Shown here piece by piece: positions 15,225-21,719 of a stretch of 39,766 nucleotides of DNA. Within the stretch, counting starts at the first letter, position 1; every line of letters begins with the position of its first letter. Below the pieces are notes generated by a model. The model searched no databases and was not told the DNA's origin. It saw only the letters and a program-made list of their open reading frames with translations. The translations under genes were made by a program, and so were the position numbers. Source of the DNA: PMNU01 sp035480575 (GTDB lineage: Bacteria; Patescibacteriota; Saccharimonadia; Saccharimonadales; UBA4665); NCBI GenBank assembly GCA_035480575.1, contig DATIHR010000032.1, positions 1-39,766 of the forward strand. Reading direction: 5' to 3'.

Positions 15225-16531
15225 AGCGCGTGTACCGCTTCTTTAAAGGCCAGGCCACGTTCCTCGAAATTTTTAAACATGTCAAAGCTGGCAAAACCAG
15301 GCGATAGCACAACGCTGTCGCCTTTTTTGGCCATCTTAGTCGCCTGCTCGACAATGTCTGGCATGGTTTTGGCAGTAGTTATTGTGTAATTTTTTAACTT
15401 TGCCCCGTTTAGTTCGGCAGCTACTCGCTCGGCGCTGGCACCAATAAGCAGCAGGCCGCGGATAGTTTTGCGATGTTGCAACACGGTTGCCGTTAACGTG
15501 TCTAACGGCAACATGCGTTCGTAGCCGCCGATAATAATAACCTTGTTACCTGGCACAGCCCCAATAGCGGCATTGGTGGCATAGGGGTCACTGGCAAACG
15601 AATCGTTATAAAATTTTATGCCACTCACCTCGCGTACAAATTCCAGGCGATGCGGTAGGCCGGTAAAGGCAAGCAATGCTTTCCGAAACGCGTCGGGCGC
15701 TTGGACGACCTGCCACGCAGTAGTAGCGGCGGCGCATATGTTTTGCCAGTTGTGCTGGCCCATAAGCTGCAGTTCGCCGGTTTTGCAGAGCACCGTTTGG
15801 TCTATCATAATATTGTCTTTGTAGATGTACGCGCCCGGCTCGTCGTAGTATGCAATTTTATCGCCCGGGCTGGCGCGCGCAATGTCGTGCGAACGCAAAC
15901 TTTCGGCATAGTAAATAGCTACGTCAGTATCTTTTTGGAAGGCAAACATATTGCGTTTGCTCCAGTAGTAATCGCGCACGTCGCCGTGCCAGTCCAAGTG
16001 CTCGGGCTGGATCATAAGGCACACGCCAATGTGTGGGCTGCGCGTAATGTCGTACAACATAAAACTGGAAAGCTCTAAAACCACCCAGCTGTCTTTGGTA
16101 ATTTTGGGCAAAAAATCAAAGGGGGATACACCGTAATTACCGCCCAAAAACACCTTTTTACCCGCCGCCTCCAACATTTTTTGTATCAGCGTGCTGGTAG
16201 TGCCCTTGCCTTTAGTGCCGGTAACGCCAATGGTGTTAGGGGTAGGACAAACCCGCAAAAATTCGTTTACAGTGGTGGTTATTTTTTTCTCTACACCAGG
16301 GTTTGCCGCTAGGATAATCTTGGGGTGCATGCCCGCGGTCCGCATAATAATGTCAAAGCGTTCCAGGTTTTTTAGGTAGTCCGGCCCAAGCTGCGACTCG
16401 ACACCTTTAGGTAGTGCAATGGCGGCATTCTGGTCGCACACTGTTACATCCGCGCCATGCTCTTGCCAATACCGCAGCGCACTACGTCCTTCAATACCGT
16501 ACCCAACAATTGCTACCTTCTTAGAGCCCAT
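15221..16531 (-). CDS. murD: MurD-type UDP-MurNAc-L-alanine--glutamate ligase
   Basis: 436 residues from the ATG at 16531. Mur ligase with an N-terminal nucleotide-recognition domain (KKVAIVGYGIEGRSALRYW), the ATP-binding loop GVTGTKGKGTTSTLI (about 108), a central ELSSFMLYD segment, QPEHLDWHG, NICAA, and a C-terminal domain (LPHRLEFV, FYNDSFASDP). It ligates glutamate to UDP-MurNAc-L-Ala in the cytosol. Because it overlaps a MurL gene, the substrate is probably L-Glu (MurD2 type) rather than D-Glu. A -10 TACAAT ends 7 nt before the ATG with no SD, so it is probably leaderless. Confidence 0.92.
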   Translation of the reverse strand: MGSKKVAIVGYGIEGRSALRYWQEHGADVTVCDQNAAIALPKGVESQLGPDYLKNLERFDIIMRTAGMHPKIILAANPGVEKKITTTVNEFLRVCPTPNTIGVTGTKGKGTTSTLIQKMLEAAGKKVFLGGNYGVSPFDFLPKITKDSWVVLELSSFMLYDITRSPHIGVCLMIQPEHLDWHGDVRDYYWSKRNMFAFQKDTDVAIYYAESLRSHDIARASPGDKIAYYDEPGAYIYKDNIMIDQTVLCKTGELQLMGQHNWQNICAAATTAWQVVQAPDAFRKALLAFTGLPHRLEFVREVSGIKFYNDSFASDPYATNAAIGAVPGNKVIIIGGYERMLPLDTLTATVLQHRKTIRGLLLIGASAERVAAELNGAKLKNYTITTAKTMPDIVEQATKMAKKGDSVVLSPGFASFDMFKNFEERGLAFKEAVHAL

Positions 16532-16538
16532 AGGCAAT

Positions 16539-16587
16539 ATTGTAACCGTTTAAAGGGTATGTCACTAGTTGTGTTTATTGTTACAAT
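16539..16587. promoter_or_regulatory. Divergent pair of -10 boxes for murD and the 50-aa protein
   Basis: Minus strand TACAAT at 16539-16544 lies 7 nt before murD; plus strand TGTTACAAT at 16579-16587 lies 8 nt before the ATG at 16596. Both would give leaderless transcripts from a 64-bp intergenic region. Confidence 0.5.
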
Positions 16588-16595
16588 AGGTACAT

Positions 16596-16748
16596 ATGAA
16601 GGTATTAATACCGAGTTTGTTCGCGTTTGGTGGATTATGCCTCTTAACACTCTTGCCGGGCAAAACAGTAATGACCACTCTTATATGCATTGGCATGATT
16701 ATCGGCGGCATAGGTATGGCATTCTACAACTCCCGTCCCCGCTTCTAA
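16596..16748 (+). CDS. 50-aa two-helix membrane protein
   Basis: The peptide begins MKVLIPSLFAFGGLCLLTLL and ends YNSRPRF. Two hydrophobic segments (about 3-20 and 26-43) joined by PGKTVMTT, with positive charge at the C-terminus. It has an extended -10 (TGTTACAAT) 8 nt before the ATG and no SD. Small membrane proteins of this size are often missed; the clean amphipathic layout and promoter argue that it is real. Function unknown. Confidence 0.6.
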   Translation: MKVLIPSLFAFGGLCLLTLLPGKTVMTTLICIGMIIGGIGMAFYNSRPRF

Positions 16749-16757
16749 CCAATTCCT

Positions 16758-16788
16758 CCCGTCATTCCGGCCCCCGAGCCGGAATCCA
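16758..16788. repeat. Half copy of a dispersed palindromic element
   Basis: CCCGTCATTCCGGC...GCCGGAATCCA: a short inverted repeat (ATTCCGGC/GCCGGAAT) with a GTCAT end. It is the same family as the full element at 21593-21668. This motif type occurs in intergenic regions of many bacteria. Confidence 0.65.
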
Positions 16789-16899
16789 AACCATCCCCAT
16801 TGTCACTAGCCCCCAATCTGTAATAACGTAACTTTATTCACAACAATTAACCGAAACCACAACCACTTTCTCCCCAGATACATCCCGCTTATCCTCGCA

Positions 16900-16960
16900 A
16901 AAACATTTAATAATGTTTTAATCAGTTTACTTTGTAACAGTAAAGTGTTTTTGCTATGCT
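16900..16960 (+). promoter_or_regulatory. Promoter with two inverted repeats before the secreted bacteriocin-like gene
   Basis: TTGTAA (16932-16937), 17 bp, TATGCT (16955-16960) with an upstream TGC extension. An IR AAAACATT/AATGTTTT lies at 16900-16919 and a second, TTTACT/AGTAAA, at 16926-16944 straddles the -35. The arrangement looks like a regulated promoter with operator sites. Confidence 0.5.
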
Positions 16961-17000
16961 CCCCCAGAAACTCTAGTAACAGATAAGGAACAAAGGAAGC

Positions 17001-17969
17001 ATGCGTACAGCACGACTCATACAAACGACTGCACTATCTTTAGTTGCAGCAATAACTATCACGACAGCAGCACCAGTTATCGTAATAGCTGCACAAAACA
17101 ACGGCCCAACTACAGACAACTCAACAAACGTCAGCACGGGTGAGGTAAATCAAGCCTTAACATATACCCCTGGTGTCCTCGCTGCCTCTGACCAAAGTCA
17201 AACAACTGGCGACAGTAGCTCTGCGATAGTCGCTACAACAGCCGATGCCACTATTAAAGTGCCCAAAGATGCAAATGATGGTATAACAATGGCTGTCACT
17301 AATGGCCCAAGCGTCGGTATCCAATTACCTAACGCCAGCAAAGCAGGTGATGCTAAACAAGTCGCTCAGGGTGTAGTGGCTTATGCCGGTACTAATGGCT
17401 CGGCAAATGCTGTTCAAACAGTTGAAGCTGGCGGCGTTCGTATGCTGACGGTAATAGATAACAGGAACGCGGCAACCACCTACGACTATAAGATCAGCTT
17501 ACCGGATGGTGGGCGTATTGAGCTTGGCAGTAGTGGCAACGCTGTAATCCTAGATGAAATGGGTGCACTAATAGCATCGATTAGCGCCCCGTGGGCGACG
17601 GATGCGAAAGGTGGGCATGTGCGTACTTGGTTCACAACGGATGGCACTACGCTCACGCAGCACATCAGCCACCGTACCCGCGGTACGGTATATCCTGTAA
17701 CAGCGGATCCTTACTTTGACTGGAAATGGTATGGTGTCAACATCTACATCGAGCAATATAATGTGAACAGGATTGTAGCCATGCTGTCCACAGGCGCAGG
17801 CGCACTCGGCATAGGGGCTGTCATTACGGGCGGAGGAGGTGCTCCGGCCGCAGCATTAGGAGCCGCCGTGCTTAGTCTAGGCGGTGGTGCTATAGGATGG
17901 TGCTCATACAAGGGGCGTGGCATGTGGATTCATGTTCGTCCAGGCGTAACTTGGTGTAATAATGGATAG
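17001..17969 (+). CDS. Secreted protein with actinobacterial bacteriocin-like architecture
   Basis: 322 residues. A signal peptide (about 1-31) precedes a Thr/Asn/Ser-rich propeptide-like region, then a beta domain ending APWATDAKGGHVRTWFTTDG ... TLTQHISHRTRGTVYPVTADP. This order (APWAxDA...L.Q.V.H...YPVxADP) is characteristic of a large set of exported actinobacterial proteins whose variable C-termini look like membrane-active peptides. Here the 85-residue tail has a Trp/Tyr patch, a Gly/Ala-rich hydrophobic stretch with GxxxG spacing (TGAGALGIGAVITGGGG), and two Cys (301 and 319) that could form a disulfide. A toxin or bacteriocin role is inferred. SD AAAGGAAG; own promoter. A two-TM mini-gene follows after 2 bp. 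Confidence 0.75.
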   Translation: MRTARLIQTTALSLVAAITITTAAPVIVIAAQNNGPTTDNSTNVSTGEVNQALTYTPGVLAASDQSQTTGDSSSAIVATTADATIKVPKDANDGITMAVTNGPSVGIQLPNASKAGDAKQVAQGVVAYAGTNGSANAVQTVEAGGVRMLTVIDNRNAATTYDYKISLPDGGRIELGSSGNAVILDEMGALIASISAPWATDAKGGHVRTWFTTDGTTLTQHISHRTRGTVYPVTADPYFDWKWYGVNIYIEQYNVNRIVAMLSTGAGALGIGAVITGGGGAPAAALGAAVLSLGGGAIGWCSYKGRGMWIHVRPGVTWCNNG

Positions 17970-17971
17970 AT

Positions 17972-18136
17972 ATGAAAAAGTTAAGTAATTACGAACGACT
18001 ACTTTCGATATTAATGTCTATAACCTTGTTAAGTTCTCTTTTCTTCGAGGGCGAATTTCGTCTGGGGGTAGGGAGTTTAGCGATGGGTATTGCAGTTTCA
18101 CTTTTAATGAGTCTATGGTTTAGTAATCATAGGTGA
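17972..18136 (+). CDS. 54-aa two-TM protein, possible immunity protein
   Basis: The ATG lies 2 bp after the TAG of the secreted protein. The peptide (MKKLSNYERLLSILMSITLL ... WFSNHR) has two hydrophobic helices (about 10-26 and 31-50) joined by a short acidic loop (FFEGEFR) and ends basic. No separate SD; probably translated by coupling. Small two- to four-TM proteins directly downstream are the usual immunity partners of membrane-active bacteriocins, which is the basis of the proposed role. It was found by direct reading because it is under 60 codons. Confidence 0.6.
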   Translation: MKKLSNYERLLSILMSITLLSSLFFEGEFRLGVGSLAMGIAVSLLMSLWFSNHR

Positions 18137-18167
18137 GTGATCTCTAGAGAATTAGCTAAGGAATACT

Positions 18168-18929
18168 ATGAACACCGATCAGCCAGTTAATTTTGTTAAA
18201 AAACGTAGGGTAATCATAAGCATCGTTTTGCTGTTCGTATTCTTTGCCATATTTTGCCTGCGTACAGTAGAGGCTGGCCAGGTCGGTGTGGTAACTCGTT
18301 TTGGCGAGGTTAACCGTGAGGTTAATAGCGGCCTGGTCGTTAAGCTGCCTTGGCCTGTAGAGCGGCTGCAAAAACTAGATACGCGTATACAAAAGCAGCA
18401 AGAGGAAGCCACCGCAGCAACGGCGGACTTACAAGATGTACAGGCTACACTCGCACTTAACTACGCCTTGGACCGCACAGCTGCCCTTAAGGTATTCAAG
18501 ACAATCGGCCCCGAGTATCGCGACCGCATTATTGTGCCAACGGTGCAAGAAAGTTTTAAAGCTGCTACTGCCCAGTACACGGCAGCCGAACTACTAACCA
18601 AACGCGCAGAAGTAAAAGGTAAGGCGTTGGATGCAATCAAAAAGCGTCTGCAACCGTATGGTGTGAGTATAGAGGACCTTAACATTGTAAACTTCAGCTT
18701 TAGCGACGAATTCGCGAAGGCGATCGAGCAAAAACAGGTAGCCGCCCAAGAAGCCGAGCGGGCTAAATTCAATCTGGATAGGGCAAAACTAGACGCTGAG
18801 GCTCAAGAAGTGCAGAAGGCATCCCTTAGCCCAGAATTCCTGCAAAAGCTTGCCATCGAAAAATGGGATGGTCATATGCCCCAATATGTTGGCGGTAACG
18901 ACGCAGTCTTCAATATCCCACTGCATTAG
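18168..18929 (+). CDS. Prohibitin-family SPFH membrane protein
   Basis: 253 residues. N-terminal membrane helix (about 14-32), then the SPFH domain beginning VEAGQVGVVTRFGEVNREV and containing LDTRIQKQQEEATAATADLQDV and YALDR, followed by an Ala/Glu/Lys coiled coil (about 165-225). Prohibitin-like proteins form membrane-bound ring assemblies and act as scaffolds, often with membrane proteases. SD AAGGA 6-7 nt before the ATG. Followed by a terminator lying inside the 3' end of the opposing receiver gene. Confidence 0.88.
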   Translation: MNTDQPVNFVKKRRVIISIVLLFVFFAIFCLRTVEAGQVGVVTRFGEVNREVNSGLVVKLPWPVERLQKLDTRIQKQQEEATAATADLQDVQATLALNYALDRTAALKVFKTIGPEYRDRIIVPTVQESFKAATAQYTAAELLTKRAEVKGKALDAIKKRLQPYGVSIEDLNIVNFSFSDEFAKAIEQKQVAAQEAERAKFNLDRAKLDAEAQEVQKASLSPEFLQKLAIEKWDGHMPQYVGGNDAVFNIPLH

Positions 18930-18934
18930 ACTTT

Positions 18935-19318
18935 TTAAGTCTGAGCCGGTGGCTCGGACAATTTTTGCTTGACTAACTCCGCTACCTGCCGTGGCGTCAT
19001 AGCCGCCTTAAGGATGATGGCTTCTACGCCTAGGGCGCGGACGGCGTCGGGGATTTCTTGTTCTCCTCGGTTGGTGAGGATTATGACTTTAATGTTTTTA
19101 CCCCAGGCTGTTTTGCGTAGTTTGGTTAGCATTTCTTCGCCGGTCATGATGGGCATCATAAGGTCGAGCAAAATAATATCGGGTTTCATTTCTTCAGCCA
19201 GCTCGTAGCCTAGTTTGCCATTTTCGGCAGTCTCTACGGTGTAGCCTTCGGCTTCGAACTTAATACGGTACATTTGTGAGATGGCCGGGTCGTCTTCGAC
19301 AATTGCGACTTTTGTCAT
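18935..19318 (-). CDS. Stand-alone response regulator receiver domain
   Basis: 127 residues, a single REC domain: acidic pocket Glu8-Asp9-Asp10, phosphoacceptor Asp52 (LLDLMMP), switch Thr82 (ILTN) and Lys104 (ILKA). No output domain, so it acts as a CheY/Spo0F-type protein that must signal through a partner. SD GAGGGG close to the ATG. A second receiver follows upstream on the same strand, and a membrane histidine kinase lies 2.4 kb away on the other strand. Confidence 0.92.
   Translation of the reverse strand: MTKVAIVEDDPAISQMYRIKFEAEGYTVETAENGKLGYELAEEMKPDIILLDLMMPIMTGEEMLTKLRKTAWGKNIKVIILTNRGEQEIPDAVRALGVEAIILKAAMTPRQVAELVKQKLSEPPAQT
18939..18966 (+). terminator. Terminator of the SPFH gene, embedded in the opposing gene
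   Basis: GTCTGAGCC-GGT-GGCTCGGAC with one G-U pair, then AATTTTT. It encodes the last codons of the receiver gene on the other strand. Confidence 0.75.
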
Positions 19319-19391
19319 GTCCCCTCTTTCTTATTGTTTAGGTTTTGCCACCCTGTGAAACAATGCCCAGTACTTTTATATTGTCACTCCA

Positions 19392-19772
19392 CTAGCTTTT
19401 TGCCAATACGTCATGGACTATCTCTACGACCTGGGCGGGGGTGTGATGGGCTTTTACGATGTAGCGATCGACGTGTAAAAAACGAAGCGCGGGGGGCGCT
19501 TCGTCTTTGCTGATGTTCGTGAGGATCACGACCCGTATGTCGCTGCCCCACTCCATGGATCGGAGGTGGGCCAGCATTTCCGCCCCACCCATGACTGGCA
19601 TGAGTAGGTCGAGTAGTAGGATGTGCGGCTGCCAGGCCTCGATGATTTCCAGGCCTTGCTGGCCGTTGCCGGCTGTTTGCACCTCAAACCCGGCGCGTTC
19701 TAGCTTGAGCTTGTATAAGAATTGCAGGTCGGTGTCGTCTTCGACGACAACTGCTTTGATGATTGCTGACAT
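19392..19772 (-). CDS. Stand-alone response regulator receiver domain
   Basis: 126 residues, a single REC domain: Glu11-Asp12-Asp13, phosphoacceptor Asp55 (LLLDLLMP), Thr in VVILTN and Lys in YIVKAHHTP. No output domain. Clearly a paralogue of the receiver at 18935-19318 (shared LLDLxMPxMxGxEML and WGxxIxVxILTN), 73 bp apart, suggesting tandem duplication followed by divergence. No SD is visible before the ATG. Confidence 0.9.
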   Translation of the reverse strand: MSAIIKAVVVEDDTDLQFLYKLKLERAGFEVQTAGNGQQGLEIIEAWQPHILLLDLLMPVMGGAEMLAHLRSMEWGSDIRVVILTNISKDEAPPALRFLHVDRYIVKAHHTPAQVVEIVHDVLAKS

Positions 19773-19880
19773 ATAAATTGGCGGTGCAACAGGGCTACTT
19801 AGTTACCCAGTAGTACCAGTAGTAGCACATAATGTTCGCTTCCTGCAAGGAAAATGATGATCCGTATTATCTCAGGATCC

Positions 19881-19936
19881 TTGACATAATGCTGTAATAT
19901 TTTATAGTTGACAATTTGCCTTCGGTGAGGTACTAT
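19881..19936 (+). promoter_or_regulatory. Two tandem consensus promoters
   Basis: First: TTGACA (19881-19886), 16 bp, TATAGT (19903-19908). Second: TTGACA (19908-19913), 17 bp, TACTAT (19931-19936). The two overlap by one base. They are the best -35 boxes in the window along with that of 23961. Confidence 0.75.
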
Positions 19937-19942
19937 TAGACG

Positions 19943-20022
19943 TGAATCTACTCGCAAGAGAGATAGAAATTTAGAAGCCCGCGACACCCCCAAGACTTCA
20001 GTCTTACGGGTGTTGTTTTTTT
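19943..20022 (+). ncRNA. Candidate 80-nt terminated RNA (sRNA or attenuator leader)
   Basis: It would start about 7 nt after the second -10 and end at a strong intrinsic terminator (CGACACCC/GGGTGTTG outer stem, AAGACT/AGTCTT inner stem, then 7 T, 19982-20022). The body holds a small CTC-GCAA-GAG hairpin. It contains no sensible reading frame. It may be an independent small RNA or an attenuator for the gene at 20046. The 3' part (AGAAGCCCGCGACACCC) has some likeness to IS200/IS605 right ends, but no transposase gene is near. Confidence 0.5.
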
Positions 20023-20045
20023 ATCCCTGGGAGGGGCTAAGAAGC

Positions 20046-21569
20046 ATGAGTATATCTCAAGAAATTGGTGGTGGAATACCTGTGACCGCGAATGGTACCC
20101 TGGCGCCCATAGAGGCACCTGGCGCTGAGCTTGTTGCGCTGAACCCAACCCTTACTGCTGTTGATGGAACCGCCCAACGCACTGCTTCTAGACTTGGCCG
20201 TCGGCGTATTAGCGCAACACCCGCGCTGCTATCTGCGGATGTTATACGCGGCCGTGTGACTGCGGCAATGACCGAAGTTGCGCAAACATTTAGCGACACC
20301 ATACAGGACATAGACATAGTTGTTCCCGAAGACACTCGCGTGCGGCTCGAACTACACGACGTAGACCCTAAAGATGTTGAGCTTCCAGAGGGTTGGGTAC
20401 CTCGTAGCGTTAAGAGGTATAAAACGGTCGACCCATGGCACGAGGAAAACCCAGACATAGTAAAGGCCGTCAAAAAGTTGACGGAAGATACAGTTGCAAT
20501 GGCAGAAGATGTACGGGGCGACATACGGCGTATGCGCGCAGTCGGCCTGTCTGACGGGCGTGATCTGGCATACCAAGATGCGCACCGCAATGCTCGCGGT
20601 AAGCGCACAACCCCTATAACCCGCGCGCTTATGGACATTGACCCCGAGCGATACGGTACTATGGATGACCCGATGACCATGGCCGAGTGGATTAGGCGCC
20701 TGCCAAATGCCGAAGGTCTGTACCCGGTAGCTCATCCCGATGGCGGTATGTATGTGCTCGTTGACCCTAAGACTGGTGTGGTGCAGCATAGGCCGAGCAC
20801 CAAGGCACTCATGGCCCTAACGCTTGGGTCGCAAAACGGCCGCGGTGTTCGCGAGCGCGAAGTATTAATGGAACATAGCACCAGGGAACACCTAGAGACC
20901 GAAGCCATGCAAAAGCGAATTCATAGGAAAGGCGCAGTGTGGCTAACCGACCTCGGTTCCGGCACGGGCGATCCTGGCATGCGCATTGGTCTTTCGACTG
21001 CGCCACTCCTTGGGCCCGATGGCAAGGTTATAGTAAACGCTTACGACAACAACCCAAACTCTTTGGCGGTTGCGAAGCATATTTCCGCGAAGCTTGCAGA
21101 TGAGCACCCGGAAGGCAAGCGTTTGCGCTACTACGGCCACCGGTCTGAGTTTGCTACCGAAAGCATACTCCGCGCAACGGTGCGTTGGTCGCGGGCCAAC
21201 GTGTATCAGTCCGCTGGTTTTACCGAATACACCAGTAGCGAACAAGCGTCTACGCCCGAAGAACGGCAGCAGCGCGCACTCATGGGCAGGGGTGGTATGG
21301 TTTCTGCAGAAGATTTCCACGCCATTATGTACCAAGAAATGCCGTATGGCGCTATCTGGAACACTGGCAACATGCAGCCCAACGAAGAATCTAAATTTGT
21401 AACTGATGGTCTTGGCTGGGGATATATATGCATCCGTGGATTGTACGAGTATGCGAGCATACTGCAACGCGCGCGCATACCAGGCCGGGCCGTAGATTTG
21501 TACGTACCCGATCCAGCTAACTCGGCGGCCATATACAATTACGTCGGCATTACGCGTACATATCAGTAA
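20046..21569 (+). CDS. SAM-dependent methyltransferase-fold protein with N-terminal extension
   Basis: 507 residues. The first 280 are unassigned, charged and helical. A class I methyltransferase core follows: motif I VWLTDLGSGTGDPG (about 299-311), then a second strand VNAYDNNPNSLAVAKHI with the acidic residue expected to bind the SAM ribose, and later beta strands (AIWNTGNMQPNE, GRAVDLYVPDP). The methyl acceptor is unknown. GGGAGGGGC lies upstream of the ATG at 20046, though with longer than usual spacing; an earlier start would run into the terminator. The tandem promoter and terminated leader upstream suggest controlled expression. Confidence 0.7.
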   Translation: MSISQEIGGGIPVTANGTLAPIEAPGAELVALNPTLTAVDGTAQRTASRLGRRRISATPALLSADVIRGRVTAAMTEVAQTFSDTIQDIDIVVPEDTRVRLELHDVDPKDVELPEGWVPRSVKRYKTVDPWHEENPDIVKAVKKLTEDTVAMAEDVRGDIRRMRAVGLSDGRDLAYQDAHRNARGKRTTPITRALMDIDPERYGTMDDPMTMAEWIRRLPNAEGLYPVAHPDGGMYVLVDPKTGVVQHRPSTKALMALTLGSQNGRGVREREVLMEHSTREHLETEAMQKRIHRKGAVWLTDLGSGTGDPGMRIGLSTAPLLGPDGKVIVNAYDNNPNSLAVAKHISAKLADEHPEGKRLRYYGHRSEFATESILRATVRWSRANVYQSAGFTEYTSSEQASTPEERQQRALMGRGGMVSAEDFHAIMYQEMPYGAIWNTGNMQPNEESKFVTDGLGWGYICIRGLYEYASILQRARIPGRAVDLYVPDPANSAAIYNYVGITRTYQ

Positions 21570-21592
21570 GGCAATAGCTAATTCATCAGATG

Positions 21593-21668
21593 TCGTCATA
21601 CCGGACTCGGTCCGGTATCCAGTCAAAAACAAATAGCTCTGGATGCTGAATCAAGTTCAGCATGACGA
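21593..21668. repeat. 76-bp MITE-like palindromic element
   Basis: Ends TCGTCAT and ATGACGA are perfect inverted repeats. Inside are CCGGACTCGGTCCGG-TATCCAG and CTGGATGCTGAATCAAGTTCAGC, so each half forms its own hairpin and the halves pair through CCAG/CTGG. It lies in the gap between the methyltransferase-like and kinase genes. A related half element is at 16758-16788. Confidence 0.75.
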
Positions 21669-21719
21669 AGTGCATGTAGTGCAGCTATAATGCTTTAGTA
21701 AGCATGTAGGTTAGGGGAT

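Noticed and set aside
19991..20045. Earlier start for the methyltransferase-like gene near 20010
   Set aside because: It would lie inside the terminator stem and T-run; the ATG at 20046 has a purine-rich SD upstream.
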